Assembly: GCF_964340395.1 (NCBI RefSeq) | Contig: NC_135553.1 | Coordinates: 804,001 to 868,000 of the forward strand | Direction: 5' to 3' | From: Glandiceps talaboti | Lineage: Eukaryota; Hemichordata; Enteropneusta; Spengelidae | DNA length: 64,000 bases | Shown here: one piece after another, positions 37,155 through 48,100 of the stretch | How the letters are laid out: each line of letters starts with the position of its first letter | Position numbering within the stretch: position 1 is the first letter of the stretch | Position numbers and translations under genes: made by a program | The notes under the pieces: generated by a model | Told to the model about the DNA's origin: nothing | Seen by the model: the letters and a program-made list of their open reading frames with translations, nothing else | The model's database searches: none

Positions 37155-40010
37155 TCTCAGCTGTATACATGCATTTACAACTATAAATCTGTGAATTACA
37201 AGGATGGGTCAAAGTGTATAATAAATAATTGTAATATCTTACCAATTTGTCCATTGTAGCAACCACCCACCAAGACGTGAGAGTCTTTAGGATTGTATTC
37301 AAGGCAAACCAATGGTGAAACAGGTTTGATTGTGAAATCAGGTTTGTTAGGGTTCTCTGTAAATATTCAAATAACCAATTTCAGTATTAATAGACAGACA
37401 CAAGTTTTCATTTCAAACAAGCAACAAAACAGATGGAACTTAAATGGTTTAACTAAAGTATGCACTTGGTCTTCTTTACATTCTGATGCATGGAAAAATG
37501 TGGAGAAATTCAATTTTCATCAAAAAACAAAACATTAAAGATATTAACAGAATAACTACAGACAACATTTTGTCATGAGAATAAATTAATCCTTTGTATA
37601 TGCATATAAAACATGAAATTGAAAGCAATATGAATATTATGATGTCTTAAAATATTTTCGCAATGAAAATATTATAAAAATGCATATATTGTCTAGTATT
37701 AATCTGATACAGGTTGAGCTCAGGATATATGGAAATCACCTATAATGCTACAACATATCAAAGTAATTTGGCCAGTAGTCACAAAGAAATAAAGTCAAGA
37801 CATTTTGACCAAAATACCAACAACATAGTAATGATAAAATGAATTGGTATAAAAGTGAATTAGCCAAACACTTACCAATATCCCATATATAAGAATCCAT
37901 GCTGGTATCAGATGATGATTTCTGAAACTCTAGATTAGAGTAAGCTACTGCCAATTTGCGTGCACCATCAGGATACCACGAAAGATGTGTAGCTGTTCGT
38001 TTTATTTCATTAGGATCCCTGCAATGAGAGATACAGATATTTTAAATCCAGCACAACTATGTTATATATACCAAACATTATATGTAGTAGAGTATTTCAC
38101 TTCCAATCCAATGCACAACTCAGTTTTCTTTATAAATTCACAACAAATGTTAGCAAGCAACAGAAGATGTCACGTTGAAACTTTTATTTGGAGACCACAA
38201 TCTCCCAATATCATTCTTATTGATGTTGTCAAACTGTCCATGTTTGTTATAAACTGCTATTGGAAGTAACAATTATCATAATTACCTAAATACATTGATG
38301 GTCTTTGCTGATGGTGGTTCTTCTGTTTGCTCCACTTGGAGGTCATTAAAGTAATCTTCATAAATATCTATGGCATTATTTTGCTTAATGGTATGCTCCA
38401 TGACCTGACAAAGTGAAGACAGATAAATACAGAATTTAACACATAGTGGTTATGATCTGCTATTCTCACTTTTCATCTGGTGAGACAATTTGACTTCACA
38501 TCAATGGCAGTAGTAGTACTATTCAGGGATTAGGACATCCACACAAATTGATTGGATACAATAAAAGACATTTCATTGAGACACATTATAGTTTTCAGAC
38601 ATTTATTATGTAAATATATATTGTATGACATCTTTCTTGTGTAAAAGACTGGTACACAGCCAGTTACCTGGTATACAAAGCACTTACTAATTTGACACCA
38701 TTATATATTTCAGACATGTTTGCTAGTATTGCTAATGTATCATCATGTAATACCAGACTCAGCAACCAAAGAAATGTTTTATATGTCCTGACAGCAAAAT
38801 TAACCACAATGTCCACTGGTGCAATCTGATCTTTAAAGTGTAACAACTGTAGTGAAACAAATTTGGACCTCATCTACGTAAGGACTACTTTGACTAATTT
38901 CATCAAAGCCTATTTTAAATTTGAGTGATTTTGTCCTATCAATTTTATTGAGTCCTTATTCTGTAATTGTTTTATATTTACATCTCAGTGTTTGTTGTCA
39001 TGTCTTATCTCTGCTGTCATTTTAGAGGACCCTATGGAAGACTAGCATTTAGCTATACAGGTTATCTGTATGGTTTGTAACAAACTTTAAATAAAGTTTA
39101 AATAAATAAATAAATAAAAAAAGATACAATTTTAATTAACAAGAATGACCTGTGCTAGGTTTAAGTTGAAAGAAACCAATCAGGTTTAGAATGCTGAAAT
39201 ATGTTTATACTTACACCACCTAACATTTGAATGGTATTAATGTACATCTCATCTTTTTCCACTTTCTTCCTATATCTGAGAACTTGTTCAACCTCTGATG
39301 GATTCACATCCTTTGGCCAACCACCTTCAACATGATTTATTCCCCGACTTTCTGTCTCAAACCTCTCTGTGTTAACCTGTTGAAAAGAAACAGAACAGAA
39401 TTACTTGATAATCAAATTGCATAACTTGTAGATAGACAATATCATTGCAGTATTACAGTATATAGTAAACAGTGTGTACAATGCAATGTGGTGATGGCAG
39501 GACAGTGCAGCCAGCTAAACAACAGTGTAATTATGTGGAAGTGGCAGGAAAGTGGAACCCTGCTGTAATGTAGCATAACATTGTACCCCTGCTGGCAGTA
39601 ATGTTACAATGAAAGTGGACCTTGCTGGTTGCAATGCAACAGTGGCACACTACTGGGTGTAATGTAGCATTGATATAGGAGAGTGGAATTCATCCTGGGT
39701 ACACAGTGGAACCCTACTGGGTGTAATAATGTAGCAATGGCAGGATTGTACATATGTAACTTTGTTATCAAATTATCAATATGTGAAATAAAGTATAAAA
39801 CTGTCAATCATGATTCATCACACCTACCTCATGTTCTGACATTTCTTGGACACACTGAATGCCAGTATCAACTGGATTTTTTTCAACAAAGTTGGCTGAC
39901 AAACTTTCATCTGGTAAGATGTCGACATGAAGTTCAGCCTGCCTGTCAGAGAAGTTGCACTGACGGCCAAATTCATTTCGCTTCTTTGTGTAAACATACA
40001 CAATCTCCAT
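32910..40010 (-). CDS. DNAI2: dynein axonemal intermediate chain 2
   Basis: WD-repeat intermediate chain of the ciliary outer dynein arm; with DNAI1 it anchors heavy chains to the axoneme. Coding exons, in transcription order: 39828-40010, 39215-39376, 38286-38404, 37876-38018, 37243-37356, 36571-36833, 35693-35872, 35162-35205, 34608-34743, 33890-34285, 33430-33468, 32910-32930. All phases agree and the sum is 1800 bases (599 residues; human is 605). The start [20 protein letters not shown], then [13 protein letters not shown] and NPVDTGIQC, matches human DNAI2 closely. WD signatures include SYIWDI, VLLGG-like [62 protein letters not shown] and DGTLDVWDF. After the propeller come [20 protein letters not shown] and a long Lys/Glu-rich coiled tail. 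The gene shares its start region with the divergent CaaX gene. Confidence 0.95.
36300..36356. repeat. ATGC/GGAT simple repeat in a DNAI2 intron
   Basis: Short (GCAT)n and (GGAT)n runs in the intron between coding exons 6 and 7. Confidence 0.7.
37069..37153. repeat. CAGA and CA microsatellite in a DNAI2 intron
   Basis: A short (CAGA)n run passes into a long (CA)n tract in the intron between coding exons 5 and 6. Confidence 0.95.
38648..39120 (+). mobile_element. 5'-truncated LINE fragment (CR1/L2-like) in DNAI2 intron 2
   Basis: Antisense to DNAI2. It retains the reverse-transcriptase ORF C-terminus (a stretch like [18 protein letters not shown], followed by an [13 protein letters not shown]-like block) and a 3' tail ending 'ctttaaataaagtttaaataaa' with TAAA repeats. 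The same family, with the same tail, is at 63213-63724. The tail repeat marks the LINE 3' end; the 5' part was never copied or was lost. Confidence 0.75.
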
Positions 40011-40962
40011 GGTGGATTTATTTAGTTATATATCCTTGTATAAAATCCCTGTGAAACAAGAAAATTTGTATTTTCATGCAATGAAATTAAGTAAAGAAGT
40101 AAATAATGCTATGTAATTTTATCAGCTTGAGTGCTTTGTATCATATTGTTTTAGTGTAATAACATTCTTTTCTTTAGTGTATATTGGGCTGATGGCTTTC
40201 AAATACTTCAAGTGTAAATGCACCTATCAATCATATTGTCAGGATTTTTAGCTAAAAATTGATGTGCAATATAAGAGTGCACCATTTTGTAACATATTGA
40301 TACTATCATGAAGATAATGATTCCTGTAGTTCATTACCTCCTTTCAGAAAGAGGGCTGAAACTAGCGCATCATGCTGTAAAGTTACAAGTAAGGATCAGT
40401 CTCTCTTGTCAACAATGTAAAGTGACCAGACTTACGGCTGTAAATGGTTTAGACATTGTGTCTGCAATAAGAGGGGTCTATTGCAAGCATAGTGTATCTA
40501 AACCATTTGCACCTGTATGTCTTAATTTCTAAAAACAATATCGATCACTGACCACACAGTCATTCTTTGAAATCGTATCTGAGACCGGGATCTGAGAACG
40601 CCATGTAAGTTGTTAAACGACAACGACCAACGTAAATGGTCGACTCGTAGTCATGACGCTATACTCATGGTTACACGAGGTCGAGGATATAACCATATTT
40701 TTACAAACAAAAAACCCAGAAACTATTCAGTGCTTTCATTGACACTAATATAACACTATTTAAGGGGTCTTGAAAGCTGAACTTCTTCGGGTGTTATCGC
40801 ACGGCCATTACTTGTAACTGTTAGTGTTACGTGTTGTTATTGCTACAAACCGTGCTTAGACTTTAAGTTGTTGGAAGCAACACATTATTTACAGGATTTG
40901 CAAAATGTGTCTCCTCTGGCTGCATAATGTATTAATCAGATAAATAATTGTATTGCACTTAC

Positions 40963-41040
40963 TCTGTTATTTCTTGTTGCTCTCCTGCTACTGACAGTGT
41001 CACCGTGAAAACTCAAAAGATGTCCGTCAGTTCACTATGC
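40963..41040 (-). other. non-coding first exon of DNAI2 (predicted)
   Basis: On the minus strand a good donor (aacaga, then gtaagt) lies at 40963/40962. The exon holding the start codon has an acceptor (tttcacag) before 40048. I infer a 5' UTR exon ending at 40963 and an intron of about 0.9 kb. The right end of the exon, and hence the transcription start, is approximate. Confidence 0.5.
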
Positions 41041-41303
41041 TGGTCGTTGTTGCTAAGGTGCGAGAGCATGCGCAAAATAGAGCTATGCCTTCCAACAGCG
41101 CCTCCACCGACGAAACGTTGACTTGATGAAAAGACTGATCATGATGTGACCTTAGGTGGAGGACACCGGACAATCATATATATATAGTTCATCTGTACAG
41201 TAATAAAGAACAGTCCGGGAGAGTACAGAGTTTGATATATTGATACCAAGTAGCTGCGGTGTTAACATAAGAGAGAAAGACCATTTTTAAATTTTATCGT
41301 GAC
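41041..41303 (+). promoter_or_regulatory. shared head-to-head promoter of DNAI2 and CaaX gene copy 1
   Basis: Only about 260 bases separate the DNAI2 leader from the copy 1 start codon. Visible elements are an RFX/X-box-like half site GTTGCTAAGG at 41049-41058, an NRF1-like GCATGCGC at 41066-41073, an AT-rich atatatatata stretch at about 41177-41187, and a leader block (gatatattgataccaagtag) conserved in copy 2. An RFX site would suit a ciliary gene. The start sites are inferred. Confidence 0.5.
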
Positions 41304-42064
41304 ATGAGCGGGAAGGCATACAGTTTTGAAGGGGTAGCGTATTGGTCAGGAGGAGCCTCAGGAGGTGGGGCTTCGGCGGGGGCTTCGGCACCACCGCCAG
41401 AGTATGATGAAGTTGTTTCGTCTCGACCTCCGTCACGACCATCTTTTCATTTGATGTATGAGGATTTTTTCCCTGAATGCCTAAAAACTGGAGGAATGTT
41501 ATCGGCTCCGGTCTTCGAAAGATTTGAGTAAGTGTCAATGTTTATGTACAAGTTGACATATAAAATTGCTATAATTTCACATATTGTAAACATCTTGTGA
41601 TCAGTAGGAAGTGCTATGTTTTGGAAACCTTTAGATAAATTATCTATTGTGTAGTATTGATCTGTAACTTTAATTATAAGTATAAGACATTCTTTGTAAG
41701 ATATGTGCTTATACGTAAGAAAGTCAACTTAACAGTGTATGCTATCAGGCATGATTGTGTATGAATTAATTAATTAACTTAAAGTTTATTACTTAACAAC
41801 ATGCTGTGGAAAGCATGGTATAGTAAACACAATACAATACAATACAATACAATACAATACAATACAATACAATACAAGACAAAAATACAAATATGAATAA
41901 CCATGAACAGGAAAAACTCCTTGTTCATATATCAAATTCTCTAATTCATTATTATCATTGTATTCAATACTGTAGTTTAGGGTTTTATCTATATTTATAA
42001 TTATCTATTATGTTTTTGTTATTTCTGTATGTTGTTTTTGACTCTAGATAATGTACTTTTTTTT

Positions 42065-42107
<43 letters not shown>

Positions 42108-42108
42108 G

Positions 42109-42158
<50 letters not shown>

Positions 42159-45100
42159 TTTATTGCATAACAACATGCCATAGCAAGCATAATAAAGCAT
42201 ACAGAAATAACACACAGAAATAAAGTGAATACAAATACAGTCATTTTAGCCAACAATTTACATTATTTCATGTCAAATAAAATATACTCTATACTAATTA
42301 CTACAGTATGATATATTTTTCATTTGTACTTTTTTAATGCAATATTAATTTGTCTGGTGATTGGTCCAGAGCAACTCATTGGGTAAGCGTTCTATGTACT
42401 AGTATTTGGAAATAAACTGTGCACTATATAGTTTGGATACAGTTATCATGTACAGGTATAATAGAGCCAGACTATATAGTACATGTGATGACCTTATTTC
42501 ATTTCACACCATAGCCCATAGTCGTCATCTGCTAAAGGTTCTGCTTCTGCTTCTGCTTCTGTTTCTGTTTCTGTTTCTGTTTCTGCTTCTGCTTCTGCTT
42601 GATACTGTGCAAAACACCATGCGGTTATCACACACAGGTCAGTGTGGAATTGATGTCCTGTCATCTGCCAATGGTCTGAAGTCTTATTTATCATTGTTAA
42701 TTGTCATTTCTACATGTACACATACATTGTACATATATTTGTATCTTTATTTTTAACTGACTGACCAACCCATAATTGTTAAGGTGTTATGATGAAGGAA
42801 ATGGAAGATATGGGTACCCTAACCAGTGTGAGTGAATATGAATATGAATATGATGGTAGCTTCACACTCGTGAATATTTAAGTGTTCTGATTACAGGGTC
42901 AAAAGGTCATTGACTTGTGAAAACAATTGTCCAGTTTCAGATGGAGGGCTTTAAAGTGAATAAAATTGTGAATATTTCGAATTCATATTTAATTGCATTT
43001 ATGTATGAGTACCTCTAAAGGTATATGTCGCTGTGATACATGCCTCATAATTTGACAGTTTGTTTATTACCATATATAAGATTTTTTTTTTACAGTTCGC
43101 ACAATAAAGTAAATACAGGTTGATAATTTGGGAATGGGAGTCAGAAAAATAGTATAATGCTAATTATTAATTCCATAAGAAACAAAGTTATAAAATTACT
43201 CTGTAAGACTTACTTGTTCCAGATGAGATTTTGTGATTTTATTTACGTTCAATGCAAGTTGACATTTTGAACTGATTATTATTCTCTTATTTTCCAGTGT
43301 TGTGATGCAGAGAGCAAACCAGTGGCTGCAAAGAAACCCACAAATTGAGATAAAGACTTGTGAAAGTTTAGAGAAAGGCACTTTAAAAGTAAAGTATCCT
43401 GTCAATCCCAATTCATCAGTAAGATATCAATCAGGCGAGGGTTACCAATATATGGTAAGGGGGTTAAGGTAAGTGCCAACTGTTAATTAGGAGCATGGTA
43501 AGGGTCATGGTAAGTTGTTGTGGTAATTAAGGGTCAGTATGGTAAGAGATGTAAGTCATTAGAAGTAAATGATAAGGGAGATAAGATAAGTGTTAGTTGT
43601 TAGATGCATGGTAAGGGATGTCAGTAATTAGAAACTACATGGTAAGGGGTGATGGTAATTATAAGTATCAGTTGTTAGATGCATGGTAAGGGGCTTCAGT
43701 AATTAGAAACTACATGGTAAGGGGTGATCGTAATTATAAGTGTCAGTTGTTAGATGCATGGTAAGGGGCTTCAGTAATTAGAAACTACATGGTAAGGGGT
43801 TACAGTAATTATAAGTGTCAGTTGTTTGATGCATGGTAAGGGGCTTCAGTAATTAGAACTACATGGTAAGGGGTGATGGTAATTATAAGTGTCAGTTGTT
43901 CGATGCATGGTAAGGGGCTTCAGTAATTAGAAACTACATGGTAAGGGGTGATGGTAATTATAAGTGTCAGTTGTTAGATGCATGGTAAGGGGCTTCAGTA
44001 ATTAGAAAGTACATGGTAAGGGGTGATGGTAATTATAAGTGTCAGTTGTTTGATGCATGGTAAGGGGCTTCAGTAATTTGAAACTACATGGTAAGGGATT
44101 ACAGTAATTATAAGTATCAGTTTGTTAGATGCATGGTAAGGGGCTTCAGTAATTAGAAACTACATGGTAAGGGGTGATGGTAATTATAAGTATCAGTTGT
44201 TAGATGCATGGTAAGGGGCTTCAGTAATTAGAAACTACATGGTAAGGGGTGATGGTAATTATAAGTATCAGTTGTTAGATGCATGGTAAGGGGCTTCAGT
44301 AATTAGAAACTACATGGTAAGGGGTGATGGTAATTATAAGTGTCAGTTGTTAGATGCATGGTAAGGGGCTTCAGTAATTAGAAACTACATGGTAAGGGGT
44401 GATGGTACTTATAAGTGTCAGTTGTTTGATGCATGGTAAGGGGCTTCAGTAATTAGAAACTACATGGTAAGGGGTGATGGTAATTATAAGTGTCAGTTGT
44501 TAGATGCATGGTAAGGGATGTCAATAATTGGAAACTACATGGTAAGGGGTGATGGTAATTATAAGTATCAGTTGTTTGATGCATGGTAAGGGTTGTCAAT
44601 CATAAGAACTGCTGTAAGTGTCACTTAGCATGGTAAGGGGTGTCTATCATTAGAAAATACATGGTAAGTGTTAGTTGTTTAAGGAGCATGGCAAGGCATG
44701 TATAATTATCTCAAAGTGTCTGTTATATTCAAGGACTCAACTGTTCACACAATTTGTTACATCCAACATTTGCATGAACCAAGGCCATGCATATAAAGCC
44801 TGACAATTGAACAATAGGTAAATTGCTGTATTTTTTCAACAGACTTTGGTATGGTCCAAAAAATACAAGTTCTGGAAGTCCAGATCAGTTGCGTTATTTA
44901 AACTGTGTACCAGGATGTATTAAATCTGGAGGATTCTTCTCTGGTTACCCTCAGTTTGAGTCACTTCAAACCTCTTTATCTAATCTCAATACATATCTAC
45001 AACGGCAACCTATCCCAGGTAGGCAGTAAACCTATCCCAGGTAGGCAGTAAACCTATCCCAGGTAGGCAGTAAACCTATCCCAGGTAGGCAGTAACCCAT

Positions 45101-48100
45101 CCCAGGTAGGCAGTAAACCTAACACAGGTAGGCACTAAACCTATCCCAGGTAGGCAGTAAACCTATCCCAGGTAAGCACTAAACCTATCCCAGGTAGGCA
45201 GTAAACCTATCCCAGGTAGGCACTAAACCTATCCCAGGTAGGCACTAAACCTATCCCAGGTAGGCAGTAAACCTATCCCAGGTAGGCAGTAAACCTAACA
45301 CAGGTAGGCAGTAAACCTATCCCAGGTAGGCAGTAAACCTAACCCAGGTAGTCAGTAAACCTATCCCAGGTAGGCAGTAACCTATCCCAGGTAGGCAGTA
45401 ACCTATCCCAGGTAGGCAGTAACCCATCCCAGGTAGGAAGTAAACCTATCCCAGGTAGGCAGTAAACCTATCCCAGGTAGGCACTAAACCTATCCCAGGT
45501 AGGCAGTAAACCTATCCCAGGTAGGCAGTAAACCTAACCCAGATAGGCAGTAACCCATCCCAGGTAGGCAGTAAACCTAACCCAGATAGGCAGTAACCCA
45601 TCCCAGGTAGGCAGTAAACCTATCCCAGGTAGGCACTAAACATCCCAAGTAGGCAGTAAATGTATCCCAGGTAGGCAGTAACCTATCCCAGGTAGGCACT
45701 AAACGTATCCCAGGTAGGCAGTAACCTATCTCAGGTAGGCACTAAACCTATCCCAGGTAGGCACTAAACCTATCCCAGGTAGGCAGTAAACCTATCCCAG
45801 GTAGGCAGTAAACCTATCCCAGGTAGGCAGTAAACCTATCCCAGGTAGGCAGTAAACCTATCCCAGGTAGGCAGTAACCTATCCCAGGTAGGCAGTAAAC
45901 CTATCCCAGGTAGGCAGTAAGCCTCCAGGTAGGCACTAAACCTATCCCAGGTAGGCACTAAACCTATCCCAGGTAGGCAGTAAACCTATCCTAGGTAGGC
46001 AGTAACCTATCCCAGGTAGGCACTAAACCTATCCCAGGTAGGCAGTAAATCTATCCCAGGTAGGCAGTAAACCTATCCCAGGTAGGCACTAAACCTATCC
46101 CAGGTAGGCACTAAACCTATCCCAGGTAGGCAGTAAACGTATCCCAGGTAGGCAGTAACCTATCCCAGGTAGGCATTAAACCTATCCCAGGTAGGCAGTA
46201 AATCTATCCCAGGTAGGCAGTAAACCTATCCCAGGTAGGCACTAAACCTATCCCAAGTATGCACTAAACCTATCCCAGGTAGGCTGTAAACGTATCCCAG
46301 GTAGGCAGTAACCTATCCCAGGTATGCACTAAACCTATCCCAGGTAGGCACTAAACCTATCCCAGGTAGGCACTAAACGTATCCCAGGTAGGCAGTAAAC
46401 GTATCCCAGGTAGGCAGTAACCTATCCCAGGTATGCACTAAACCTATCCCAGGTAGGCACTAAACCTATCCCAGGTAGGCACTAAATGTATCCCAGGTAG
46501 GCAGTAACCTATCCCAGGTAGGCACTAAACGTATCCCAGGTAGTCAGTCTGTCTACCCTTGTTTTACAGAATGAATTTGAACATTTGAAATACAGAATAT
46601 AAAGTATTCAGTTTCATGGGCTCTGTGTTTTGTCTGTCTACCCTTGTTTTATAGGACGAATTGTCACTGTTGAAACCCAAGATATGAAGTGTACAGGTGG
46701 TTGGTCATCTGCAGGCATAGATCCAGATCAGAGCTGGTGGTTTGAGTCTGGAAACCAGGACAAATTGTATCTATTTATCATCCGTGTTTTCTATATAGTG
46801 GGACCAGCTCATTATGAGGAAATAGGCAAGTTCATAAACAAACTTAACATGTACTACATGTATTATGATGAAAATCCATAATAAGTCATGATATTAGTAT
46901 AGTATAGTAATGTCTGTCTCTATGCCTTTGAAATGATTTTTTTCTTTACTTGAGTGTCCACTGGTGCAATCTTAAGTGAACAAAAATCTTACGGCATTCA
47001 GTTTACACAAGGCATTCAGTTTACACAAGGCATTCGGTTTACACAAGGCATTCAGTTTATACAAGGCATTCAGTTTACCCAAGGCATACAGTTTACACAA
47101 GGAGTTCGGTTTACACAAGGCATTCGGTTTACACAAAGCATTCGGTTTACACAAGTCATTCAGTTTACCCAAAGCAGTCGGTTTACACAAGGCATTCGGT
47201 TTATAAAAGGCATTCAGTTTACCAAAGGCATTCAGTTTACACGAGGCAATTAGTTTACACAAGGCATTCAGTTTACACAAGGCCTTCAGTTTACATCAGA
47301 CCTTCAGTTTACACAAGCATTCAGTTTACACAAGGCATTCAGTTTACCCATGGCATTTAGTTTACACAAGGTATTGGGTTTACACAAGGCATTCAGTTTA
47401 CACAAGGCAATCGGTTTACCCAAGGCATTCGGTTTACACGAGGCCTTCAGTTTATACAAGGCAATTAGTTTACACAAGGCATTCAATTTACACAAGGCAT
47501 CAAGTTTACACAAGACCTCCAGTTTACACAAGGCATTCAGAATACACAAGGCATTCAGTTTATGTCTTGTTTATGCATCAACTAGAACTTGTATATAAAT
47601 AATGGTGATAATGTTTTATTTTTTACTATTAGGTGTTGCTGACTTTGTACCTCAATTGGAAGGTGGCAATACTTCCAGTTCTCCAATGTTTTTCACTCTC
47701 CCAGCATCAGACGCCTATCACAGTGTTATGTCAAAAGCCCATAACTGGGTCAAGGCACAGCAGGGTATTAGGATAACCAATGTTAAGGCCCTTGACATCA
47801 AGTTCCATACAAGTGGATTCTCAAGTAAGAGCCATTCCTTGCAATATTGATGTCAGATTATTGGAAAAACAAAATATTGTACATTCTGGCCACTAGGAGT
47901 GCTGTTCTGTTGTTGTTTTTTGACCAAATGGTGGCCATATTTGTAGTTTCAATATTTACTGCATTAGGCACAAAAACTGTAATACACAAACACTCCATTT
48001 GAGTGTTTACCCCATATTATCAGATGCAAGCTATCTTTGGAGATCTTGACCTCCAGGGGCAATTCTCAAGCCAATTCGTGCCTATCACAGACACATTGTG

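Noticed and set aside
45007-46545. CRISPR-like array
   Set aside because: Units are directly tandem with no unique spacers, in an animal intron.
46954-47598. Several periodic open frames on both strands
   Set aside because: The 18-bp minisatellite in intron 4 is a multiple of three and stays open by chance.
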